Of a stretch of 64,000 nt of DNA, positions 53,239 through 60,355 are shown piece by piece. The DNA is from UBA11612 sp964475755 (GTDB lineage: Bacteria > Pseudomonadota > Alphaproteobacteria > Rhodospirillales > Rhodospirillaceae). The stretch is from contig CAYYXR010000001.1 in assembly GCA_964475755.1 (NCBI GenBank), positions 62,001-126,000 of the forward strand. The letters run 5' to 3'. The translations under genes were made by a program, and so were the position numbers. A model generated the notes under the pieces. It was given only the letters and a program-made list of their open reading frames with translations. It did not search any database and had not been told where the DNA came from. Position 1 is the first letter of the stretch, and each line of letters starts with the position of its first letter.

Positions 53239-55599
53239 TTAAAAGCGCAGGCGGAGTCCGCCATAAATTGCGAAGGGCGGTGCCGGACTGAATGCACGGG
53301 GATTGTCCGCGTTGGGCACCTCCAAGAGAGGAACTTCGTCTGTTTCGGAAAATGCACCGAGCGTTTCATATTTTGAGTCGAAAAGGTTGTCGATGCGCGC
53401 AAACAGCTGAATTCCGTCGGTTATGCGGTAGTCCGTATCAGCGTTGACGACGGTGTATCCCGGCACTTTGGGCGTATCGTTGCCCTCGTCACCAAACATG
53501 TACTGGCCCGATGCCGTGCGTACGTGGGCGCCGACGGACCAATTGGGCAGCACGTCAAACTCGGCGCCGAACTTGACCGTATGCGGCGCCACACCGGGCA
53601 GCCGGTCACTTGGAACAACAGCGATATTGCCATCGTCATCGGCGGCGGGGTTGTTGGGACTGCCGATCATGAGAGTGGAACGGAACGTTGCGTCTACATA
53701 GGCGTAGTCTGCAAAGACAGAAACGCGCTCTGCATTGAACTGGATGCCGGCCTCCACTCCGCGCCGGCGTGTGCCGTCCGCGTTTCTAAAATAAGCCCGC
53801 CCGACAACGCTGCTTGGTACCAGAATAATGTCGTCGTCATTGTCGGTATTGAACAGGCCGAGATTCCATTCGATGCGCCCGCCCATGGCTGCCATGCGGC
53901 CTCGCACACCAAATTCAGTGCTATGTGAAACCACCTGGTTGAGGGGTGGATCGGCGATGAAAAAGTTCGCCAGCGTGCATGGCGCGTTTTCATCGGCGCA
54001 CGATAATTCGGCCGGTGTCGGTACACGGTTGGTTTCCGTGTAACGCGCATAAGCGGTGATCTGCGGGGAGATTCTATAGGTAAGCCCCACACCGGGGTTG
54101 AAACGGTCGTAACTGTGTTCCCCGTTCAGCGCCGTTCCGATTTGATCCCGCAGAACCGTTTTGGCGCTGTTGAAGCGTCCGGATAGAGTCAGTGATAGAT
54201 CGGGCGTCACATCGAAAATATTGCTCGCGTAAACCCCGTAATAGGTATTGGTCGTGTTCAAATGCACAGGCGTGATCGGACCGCCCGGCATGTCGATCAG
54301 TACCGCCGGACCTTCAAAGCCGCGGTCCAATGACAATGTGGCGATTTCGGTACTGGCCCTGAACACGGAGTCTCCGCGGTCAACACTCGCACCCGCGACA
54401 AAATGATTCTCATGTTCCGCGATGGCGCGGCTGCTGGTCAGCTGAAGAGAAACGCCGTAGCTATCGGTCTTGGTCGATGTGCGATTGATAAAGGCGTAAG
54501 GACCGCCTTCGTCGAACTCCGCATCTTCGAACTCATCTGCAAAGTCAGCATAAGGACCGTCCGTTACAAAATTTGGAATTTGATCTCCGTTGGAATCGAT
54601 AAGCGCATCGCCGTCTTCTAGGCACAGGAAGTCCTCGTCGTCCTCGCAACCCCCGGCGTCGGCCGCATCTCCGTTCAAGGTTTTTTGAACGAAATCACTG
54701 TAGTGTGCGTTGATCTGAACGACGATGTCGTCAGCCGCGAAGTAACTGCCGCTGACCGCAAACTTATAATATTCGTTTTGGGTATTGTCCGGATTTGTAA
54801 ACACGGCTTCGCGACGCACATTCAAAAGTTCGACCGGCGAAGTCCCATTGCCCGTCAAATCGTTGTCGGCAGCGGTGATATTAAAATGAACTTCTCCACG
54901 CGCGCCGCGCCATCCTACATCACCGTAGAACTGCCGCAGGTCAGAGGGTGAAAAATCGCGCCACCCGTCCTCGGTGAGCCCACTACCTGCTACGTACAAT
55001 GCGTACGGGCCGGTATTGATGCCGTACTGAAGCGCGCCCTGTACGCGGCCAAAGCTACCGCCTTCAATTTCTGCGCCCAAACCGTCGTAGGTAAATCCGT
55101 CTTTCATCTGCATGGACAACGACCCGCCCAGCGCATTTAAACCGAAGACCGCGTTTGCGCCTTCCAAGTTCATGCGGCTGACGGCGATATCGGGGATCAG
55201 GTCCCAATTGACCGTATCACCGAACGGCTGATTGAAGCGCGAGCCGTTCACGTAAACTGCCATACCCTGCGCGACGCCGTTCAACGGCGAGGCCTCGAAG
55301 CCACGATAGACAATATTAGGCTGAAACGGATTGTTTTGCGCGTGCGAGAGCGTGAGGCTGCCCGCGCCACCTTCGAGAGTATTCAAAAAACCCCGATCAC
55401 CCGCGCTGAATGCACGCACATTTGCAGGAACTTTATCGGCATTCACGCCAAGGCCGAGAAGGGGAGATGTGCCGATGACCAGGATTCCTTCGTCGGCTTC
55501 ACCGGCCGCGCCTTGTGCCAATGCAGAGGACGACATCGCAAAAGCAATAGCAGCTGCGCTCGTCAATAGTTTGGCTTTTGAGCCTGTTGAATCAAACAT
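53239..55599 (-). CDS. TonB-dependent receptor, possibly PqqU/YncD-like
   Basis: 786-residue outer-membrane receptor. Signal peptide ends SSALAQG. The plug holds ILVIGTSPLLGLGVNADKVPANVRAF, FQPNIVYRGFEASPLNGVAQGMAVYVNGSRFNQPFGD and NAVFGLNALGGSLSMQMKDG; the barrel ends GGLRLRF. An acidic, Cys-containing loop with DSNGDQ lies near 318-340. A role in uptake of a redox cofactor such as PQQ is suggested by its YncE-like neighbour only. Divergent from a two-component system across a region of repeated TTCCCGA motifs. Confidence 0.88.
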   Translation of the reverse strand: MFDSTGSKAKLLTSAAAIAFAMSSSALAQGAAGEADEGILVIGTSPLLGLGVNADKVPANVRAFSAGDRGFLNTLEGGAGSLTLSHAQNNPFQPNIVYRGFEASPLNGVAQGMAVYVNGSRFNQPFGDTVNWDLIPDIAVSRMNLEGANAVFGLNALGGSLSMQMKDGFTYDGLGAEIEGGSFGRVQGALQYGINTGPYALYVAGSGLTEDGWRDFSPSDLRQFYGDVGWRGARGEVHFNITAADNDLTGNGTSPVELLNVRREAVFTNPDNTQNEYYKFAVSGSYFAADDIVVQINAHYSDFVQKTLNGDAADAGGCEDDEDFLCLEDGDALIDSNGDQIPNFVTDGPYADFADEFEDAEFDEGGPYAFINRTSTKTDSYGVSLQLTSSRAIAEHENHFVAGASVDRGDSVFRASTEIATLSLDRGFEGPAVLIDMPGGPITPVHLNTTNTYYGVYASNIFDVTPDLSLTLSGRFNSAKTVLRDQIGTALNGEHSYDRFNPGVGLTYRISPQITAYARYTETNRVPTPAELSCADENAPCTLANFFIADPPLNQVVSHSTEFGVRGRMAAMGGRIEWNLGLFNTDNDDDIILVPSSVVGRAYFRNADGTRRRGVEAGIQFNAERVSVFADYAYVDATFRSTLMIGSPNNPAADDDGNIAVVPSDRLPGVAPHTVKFGAEFDVLPNWSVGAHVRTASGQYMFGDEGNDTPKVPGYTVVNADTDYRITDGIQLFARIDNLFDSKYETLGAFSETDEVPLLEVPNADNPRAFSPAPPFAIYGGLRLRF

Positions 55600-55667
55600 T
55601 TATCCCCCTGCACCGTATCTGTGGCGTGGACTAAGCACGCCGGTCTGAAGAATGTCGATGGTGGAAA

Positions 55668-55798
55668 TTCCCGATCTCACCGGGAAAAATTCCCGACCGA
55701 AACAGGTGCGTCCGCGCTGTGGCGCCGAACGTTAAATCATGTGAAGGATATAGAAGTCGAGGGCGCCTCTTCCCGAAATCGGGGCCGGGGATTCCCGA
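55668..55798. promoter_or_regulatory. Candidate operator array: paired TTCCCGA motifs
   Basis: TTCCCGA occurs at 55668, 55690, 55770 and 55792. The two pairs each have a 22-bp repeat distance (about two helical turns). CGGGAA at 55681-55686, CCCGA-AA-TCGGG at 55772-55783 and CGGGGATTCCCG at 55786-55797 make them partly palindromic. They lie between the TonB receptor and the sensor kinase and could be bound by the NarL-type regulator. Confidence 0.6.
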
Positions 55799-55872
55799 AT
55801 TAAGTGACTTGCGCCGGTCAGGATTATGGTACCTGCTTGGCGGACTTCTTCAACAGGCGGGCCATCAATCGC

Positions 55873-57234
55873 ATGACCTTACGCAACCAACTGCTGATCA
55901 CCGCGACATTGAGTCTCTTTGTAAGTCTTGCGCTGGGTGCTGTGATGGCTTGGTGGTTTGCCGCGCGATCGGTGAACACCGAACTTCAAGCCGCCCTCGA
56001 TGTAAGCGCGCGCACGGCGGAAAACTCTGTGCGGCACCTATCCGGATCGGTAAATTCCGATGTTTATTTAGAGCACCTTGTTTCAACGTTTGACGGCAAT
56101 CGTCACGTTCGCGCGGCGCTGATCGGCAAGAACGGAGAGCGCTTTAAAGCATCGGAGGTATTTGCACCGACTTCGCCTGCGCCTGATTGGTATTTCAATT
56201 TGGTCAGCGTTGCGCCCGAAACGCGGCCTATTAGACTTGAACAAAACACGTCGCCCTATGTGGCCATTGTTCTCGAAACCTATCCGAATAACGAGATCGG
56301 CGAAGTGTGGCACCGGTCCCGCGACGATCTGATTATTGTCGCGGTTTTTTGTGCACTCATTTTGCTAACGTTTTTCATAACCGTGAGTCTCGGTCTACGC
56401 CCACTGCGCGATCTGTCCAGTGCCATTAAATCTTTGGGCCGCGGCGACTACGGCGCGCGCGTTGGAGAAGCAGGTCCACCGGAACTCGCTGCCCTAGCTC
56501 AGTCGTTCAATCATATGGTGTCACACCTAAGTCTTCTTGAGGCAAAGGCGCAGCGGCTGAATGCACAGCTGCAAACAATTCAGGAGGAAGAACGAGCGGA
56601 TCTGGCGCGGGACCTGCACGACGATGTCGGCCCGTTTCTGTTTGCCGTTAACGTGGATACCGCCGCCATTTCGGACCTAGCCAAAGAAAGCGGCAACAAG
56701 GAACTCGCCGGTCATGCACAGTCGATTAAGGATGCGGTGGGCCATATGCAGAGCCATGTCCGCGCCATATTGAAACGGCTCAGGCCCGCCGGACTAACGG
56801 CCGTGGGGTTAAAGAAGGCTGTCGAGAATTTGGTATCGTTCTGGGGTCACAGAAAGGGCTCGGTCGAATTTTCCGTTAGCATAAAGCCGGAAATCGATGC
56901 TCTTGGTCCCGGACTGGAGACAGTGATCTACCGCGTCATACAAGAAAGTATCAGCAACGCCATGCGCCACGGTGAAGCAAGCCATATTCACGTTGCAGTT
57001 TTTATGGATGAACAAAACGGAGATATTGTTGCAAACATATCCGATAACGGCATTGGCATGGGTGCGGGTAACGAGGGGCCGGGCCTCGGGCTTTCCGGGA
57101 TGCACGAGCGCGTTGCGGCCCACGGAGGCATTTTAACCGTGCAAAATAACGCGCGCCAAAAAGGCCTGTCCGTGTCCGCGCGCATACCATATGCCGGCCG
57201 CAATATTCACAACATAGACCGGATGTCGGTATGA
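55873..57234 (+). CDS. NarX/UhpB-type sensor histidine kinase
   Basis: 453 residues. Membrane helices at about 8-30 and 152-175 enclose a periplasmic domain of 120 residues. A HAMP segment follows, then a HisKA_3 H-box with H249 in RDLHDDVGPFLF, and a HATPase_c domain with RVIQESISNAMRHG, ISDNGIGMG and GLGLSGMHERV. I chose the ATG at 55873. It overlaps the response regulator by 4 bases (ATGA). The signal sensed is unknown; the nearby receptor and propeller suggest a substrate-uptake context. Confidence 0.9.
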   Translation: MTLRNQLLITATLSLFVSLALGAVMAWWFAARSVNTELQAALDVSARTAENSVRHLSGSVNSDVYLEHLVSTFDGNRHVRAALIGKNGERFKASEVFAPTSPAPDWYFNLVSVAPETRPIRLEQNTSPYVAIVLETYPNNEIGEVWHRSRDDLIIVAVFCALILLTFFITVSLGLRPLRDLSSAIKSLGRGDYGARVGEAGPPELAALAQSFNHMVSHLSLLEAKAQRLNAQLQTIQEEERADLARDLHDDVGPFLFAVNVDTAAISDLAKESGNKELAGHAQSIKDAVGHMQSHVRAILKRLRPAGLTAVGLKKAVENLVSFWGHRKGSVEFSVSIKPEIDALGPGLETVIYRVIQESISNAMRHGEASHIHVAVFMDEQNGDIVANISDNGIGMGAGNEGPGLGLSGMHERVAAHGGILTVQNNARQKGLSVSARIPYAGRNIHNIDRMSV

Positions 57235-57572
57235 AGATTCTCGTTGTCGATGATCATGCAATCGTCCGCGGCGGGCTGAAGCGGTTGTTTTCGACGATAC
57301 CCGGTGCGGAGGTGCGTGAAGCATCAAACGGCCGGGAAGCGTTGACCGTGTTGAGGGAAACGTCCCCGGACATTGTTGTTCTCGACTTGAATCTGCCCGG
57401 TGTCGGCGGACTGGAGCTTTTGCGGCGCATGGTGCAGTTCGACAATAAGGTCCGGGTTATCATTTTCAGCATGCATGCGGATCCCCTTCATGCTTCCCGG
57501 GCACTACAAGCGGGCGCACAAGGGTACATCAGCAAGAACGCGGCGCCGAAGGAGTTGTTGGCGGCCGTTTAA
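57231..57572 (+). pseudogene. NarL/FixJ response regulator, receiver part ending at in-frame ochre codon
   Basis: Receiver domain with D7/D8, phospho-acceptor D52 (VLDLNLPG), S80 and K102 (GYISKNAA), all intact. At codon 114 (57570-57572) TAA ends the frame exactly where the linker to the HTH begins. The next bases continue in frame as KIADGGRYIESVIAQ, the usual linker, so a full protein of about 205 residues was the ancestral form. One change from GAA, CAA or AAA would create the stop. Confidence 0.85.
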
Positions 57573-57620
57573 AAGATCGCCGATGGCGGAAGGTATATTG
57601 AAAGCGTCATCGCGCAGGAC

Positions 57621-57848
57621 ATGGCGATCCAGAACATCAGCGGCGATCCCGTGGGTCAACTCACCGAGCGCGACTTGGAAATCATGCGCCTTCTGGGCGA
57701 AGGCCGAAGCCTCAACGAAATCGCCGAAGCTCTGGGCGTGGGCTACAAGACGGTGGCTAACACAAGCAGTCAGATCAAAAGTAAGCTGGGTGTTTCTCGG
57801 ACGGCCGATCTGATCCGGCTCTCCATTGAACTGGGCGTTTCCAGTTAG
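57621..57848 (+). pseudogene. NarL/FixJ response regulator, HTH part after ochre codon
   Basis: Same frame as the receiver part. Contains a complete LuxR-type HTH: LTERDLEIMRLLGEG, LNEIAEALGVGYKTVANTSSQIKSKLGVS. An internal ATG at 57621 has AGGA immediately upstream, so reinitiation could in principle give a free 75-residue DNA-binding domain. Otherwise this is dead sequence. Confidence 0.75.
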
Positions 57849-57863
57849 CCGCACAATAAAACT

Positions 57864-57884
57864 GCTCCGATCAAAAACCGGAGC
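57864..57884. terminator. Terminator between response regulator and carD
   Basis: Stem GCTCCG (57864-57869) with CGGAGC (57879-57884). On the minus strand it is followed by AGTTTTATT, on the plus strand by CGTCTTAAATTT. It can serve both converging genes. Confidence 0.6.
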
Positions 57885-57911
57885 CGTCTTAAATTTCGGA
57901 GTGAGAAAAAA

Positions 57912-58439
57912 TTATGCCGCGTTGAGCAGGCGCTCCAACTTCGCGGTTGCCGCTTCGGGCTTGATCTTTTCAACAGCGGCAACTTCATGCGCCAGGCGCT
58001 CAAGCGCCTGCTCATAGATTTGCCGTTCGCTGTAGGACTGCTCCGGCTGGCTTGCGCCGCGATGCAGATCGCGCACAACTTCGGCGATGGACACCGGATC
58101 TCCGGAGTTGATTTTGGCTTCGTATTCTTGCGCACGGCGGCTCCACATGGCGCGCTTTACGCGGGCGCGGCCCTTGAGGGTCGTGAGCGCGGCCTCCATG
58201 ACCTTGCGGGTGGAGAGTTTACGCAGGCCCGAGTTTTCGACTTTGCCGATCGGAACGCGCAGGGTCATGCGGTCGCGCTCGAAGCTGATGACGAATAATT
58301 CGACCTTCTGGCCACCGATGGTTTGGGACTCAATGTTGGTGACTTTGCCAACGCCGTGGGCCGGATAAACAACAAAATCACCCGCGGAAAAGGGAACATT
58401 GCTCTTTGCGTCTTTTGCACTTTTTGCTGATTTGGGCAT
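57912..58439 (-). CDS. CarD-family transcriptional regulator
   Basis: 175 residues from the ATG at 58437-58439. FSAGDFVVYPAHGVGKVTNIESQTIGG is the CarD/CdnL Tudor-like RNA-polymerase-interacting domain, and the helical C-terminal domain contains WSRRAQEYEAKINSGDP and a late RL..E. CarD proteins bind the RNA polymerase beta subunit and stabilise open complexes, especially at rRNA promoters. The 376-bp gap upstream holds the fdxA terminator and a second hairpin but no gene I can support. Confidence 0.9.
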   Translation of the reverse strand: MPKSAKSAKDAKSNVPFSAGDFVVYPAHGVGKVTNIESQTIGGQKVELFVISFERDRMTLRVPIGKVENSGLRKLSTRKVMEAALTTLKGRARVKRAMWSRRAQEYEAKINSGDPVSIAEVVRDLHRGASQPEQSYSERQIYEQALERLAHEVAAVEKIKPEAATAKLERLLNAA

Positions 58440-58695
58440 GCTCGGTGTCTCTCTCCACATCATTAATATGTTGGGCTGTCCCGCACCGCCTTGATGACCC
58501 CCGAAGGCGATCCCCCAAGCGTCCGAACCCGTGCCAACGGGCCGGCGTCTTCCTTTTTGTATCCTCGGCGAGCCCGTTCCGCTGGTTGTGGCGTGCGGCG
58601 GAGTGGGCCGGGACGAACCGGGTCTCCGCCGTCAGCCCTAAATCATTTTATTTCAATGACTTATCGCGATTTCACGCGCGGGACGCCAGCAGGAG

Positions 58696-58726
58696 AAAAA
58701 ATAATCCGCCGGTCCCCCGGCGGATT
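58696..58726 (-). terminator. Strong terminator downstream of fdxA
   Basis: Perfect 10-bp stem AATCCGCCGG (58703-58712) with CCGGCGGATT (58717-58726), tetraloop TCCC. On the minus strand ATTTTTTC follows. Confidence 0.85.
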
Positions 58727-58795
58727 GATTTCTTATACCACAAACAGGGGTCCAAATACAGGTGAAAAGGCGTTCACCCATGCTTACGGCCCGGA

Positions 58796-58820
58796 CTTAA
58801 AGCTATATCTTAGCTTTAAG
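58796..58820. repeat. AT-rich inverted repeat overlapping the fdxA stop
   Basis: Perfect 10-bp arms CTTAAAGCTA (58796-58805) and TAGCTTTAAG (58811-58820), 5-nt loop. It includes the fdxA TAA codon (58816-58818). A possible RNA-stability element; not followed by a U-run. Confidence 0.55.
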
Positions 58821-59151
58821 CGTTACTTCCAGGATTCTCGCTAAGCAGTTCTTTTTTATTGGGTTTATCCTTCCACTCATCAGCGTCAGCAGGGCTTTCG
58901 CCCTTCGCCGTGATGTTGGGCCAGGTCTCGGCGAATTTGGTGTTAATTTCCAGCCAAGCCTCTGCGGATTCATCCGAATCGGGGACAATCGCTTCCGCCG
59001 GGCATTCGGGCTCGCAAACGCCGCAGTCAATGCACTCGTCTGGGTGAATCACCAGCATATTCTCGCCTTCGTAGAAGCAGTCCACAGGACAAACCTCGAC
59101 GCAGTCCATGTATTTGCATTTGATGCAGTTCTCAGTAACGACATACGTCAT
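58816..59151 (-). CDS. fdxA: 7Fe ferredoxin FdxA
   Basis: Ferredoxin with one [3Fe-4S] and one [4Fe-4S] cluster, 111 residues. Cysteines C9, C12, C17, C21, C25 and C40, C43, C46, C50 in the pattern CIKCKYMDCVEVCPVDC and ECIDCGVCEPECP identify it. The C-terminal helix-rich extension is normal for alphaproteobacterial FdxA. It could be the electron acceptor of the KorAB enzyme encoded 12 kb away, which is inference only. Divergent from the methyltransferase gene. Confidence 0.95.
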   Translation of the reverse strand: MTYVVTENCIKCKYMDCVEVCPVDCFYEGENMLVIHPDECIDCGVCEPECPAEAIVPDSDESAEAWLEINTKFAETWPNITAKGESPADADEWKDKPNKKELLSENPGSNA

Positions 59152-59311
59152 ATTTCGAAGCTCCAGTTCACCCGCAGACCTCCCGGGGCGATTCCCATTG
59201 ATAAACTGCGTATTCGATTTCCCGGAGCGGCGTCAAGAACCCGTTCTTGATGTACGGTCTCAAGTGGAGCCGAAGAGTGCTTTATTCTACAGGGCTTGAA
59301 AGGACATCTTG

Positions 59312-59932
59312 ATGTCGCAAGGCAGTGAAAAGCGGGCGCCGCCGGCCGCAGTGCGCAACGCTGAGCCGATCATCGAAGTGCTTAGCCGCGTTTTGTCGGG
59401 CCGTGTCGATGACGGCGGGCTGGTACTGGAAGTCGCGTCCGGCTCGGGCTACCACGCCGCCGCGCTTGCAAAAGGATTGCCGCAGTTTCGCTGGCAGCCG
59501 AGCGATCCCAGTGACGAGGCGCGGCGCAGCATCGCGGCCTATGTGGCCGAAGAAAAACTGCAAAACCTTTTGCCGCCGCTTGAGTTGGATGCCTCGACCG
59601 CGGCGTGGCCGGTGATGACGGCCGACGCGATGTTATGCATCAATATGATTCATATTTCGCCGTGGGCCGCGACCCTCGGGCTGTTCAAAGGCGCGGGAAA
59701 ACTGCTGAAAAGCGGCGCGCCGCTGGTGACCTACGGGCCGTATTCGGTGGACGGGGATTTTATCGCCGAGAGCAACATCGCGTTTGATCAATCGCTCAAG
59801 ACACGCAATCCGGACTGGGGCATCCGCGACGTGGAGGACCTCAAGAAAGTCGCAGAAGACAACGGCTTCCGGCATGAAGAAATCATTCCCATGCCGGCGA
59901 ACAATCACGTGCTGGTGTTCGTCAAAAACTGA
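59312..59932 (+). CDS. DUF938 SAM-dependent methyltransferase-like protein
   Basis: 206-residue class I methyltransferase fold of the DUF938 family. LVLEVASGSGYHAAALAKGLP is motif I and FRWQPSDPSDEAR is motif II; ADAMLCINMIHISPW corresponds to motif IV. Target unknown. The ATG at 59312 is preceded by AAGGA; a TTG just upstream is not needed. Converges on the S4 gene. Confidence 0.85.
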   Translation: MSQGSEKRAPPAAVRNAEPIIEVLSRVLSGRVDDGGLVLEVASGSGYHAAALAKGLPQFRWQPSDPSDEARRSIAAYVAEEKLQNLLPPLELDASTAAWPVMTADAMLCINMIHISPWAATLGLFKGAGKLLKSGAPLVTYGPYSVDGDFIAESNIAFDQSLKTRNPDWGIRDVEDLKKVAEDNGFRHEEIIPMPANNHVLVFVKN

Positions 59933-59938
59933 TTTTGT

Positions 59939-60355
59939 TTAGTCGTCCCAGCGCCCGCCCAACTCTTTAGCGATGGAGCGGCGGTCCTTTTTGGTGGGAC
60001 GGCCCGCGCCTTTGGGCCTGGAAAGCAGCGGTTTGTGGCGCCGCAGGCCGGCATCAAGCCCGCGCAGTTTTTCCGGCGGGTCTTTTTCCTCATACAAAGT
60101 TTGCGCTTCGGAGGCTGGGCCGCGCCGCTCGGCCATCAAAAGAACGGTGACGGTGCGCTTGATCGGCCCCAAAACCACCGAAATCTCATCGCCGATACGC
60201 ACATTGGCGCTGGTTTTGCGCGTTTTGGCCCCGTTGAGGGTCACATCACCGCCTTCGATGTGCTTTTGCGCCAGGGCGCGGGTTTTGCAGAAACGGGCGA
60301 ACCACAGCCATTTATCCAGGCGAAGGACGTCGTTTTCTGCGGTTTTACCGCTCAC
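59939..60355 (-). CDS. S4-domain RNA-binding protein, Hsp15-like
   Basis: 138 residues with an N-terminal S4 domain: RLDKWLWFARFCKTRALAQKHIEGGDVTLNGAKT near 13-46. The basic C-terminal region is like Hsp15 (HslR), which in E. coli binds 50S subunits carrying nascent chains after heat shock. It overlaps the helicase stop by 4 bases (ATGA), so translation is coupled. Confidence 0.87.
   Translation of the reverse strand: MSGKTAENDVLRLDKWLWFARFCKTRALAQKHIEGGDVTLNGAKTRKTSANVRIGDEISVVLGPIKRTVTVLLMAERRGPASEAQTLYEEKDPPEKLRGLDAGLRRHKPLLSRPKGAGRPTKKDRRSIAKELGGRWDD

Noticed and set aside
58406..58844. Small plus-strand genes in the carD-fdxA gap
   Set aside because: Frames have low-complexity Arg/Pro-rich composition and run through the fdxA terminator hairpin.
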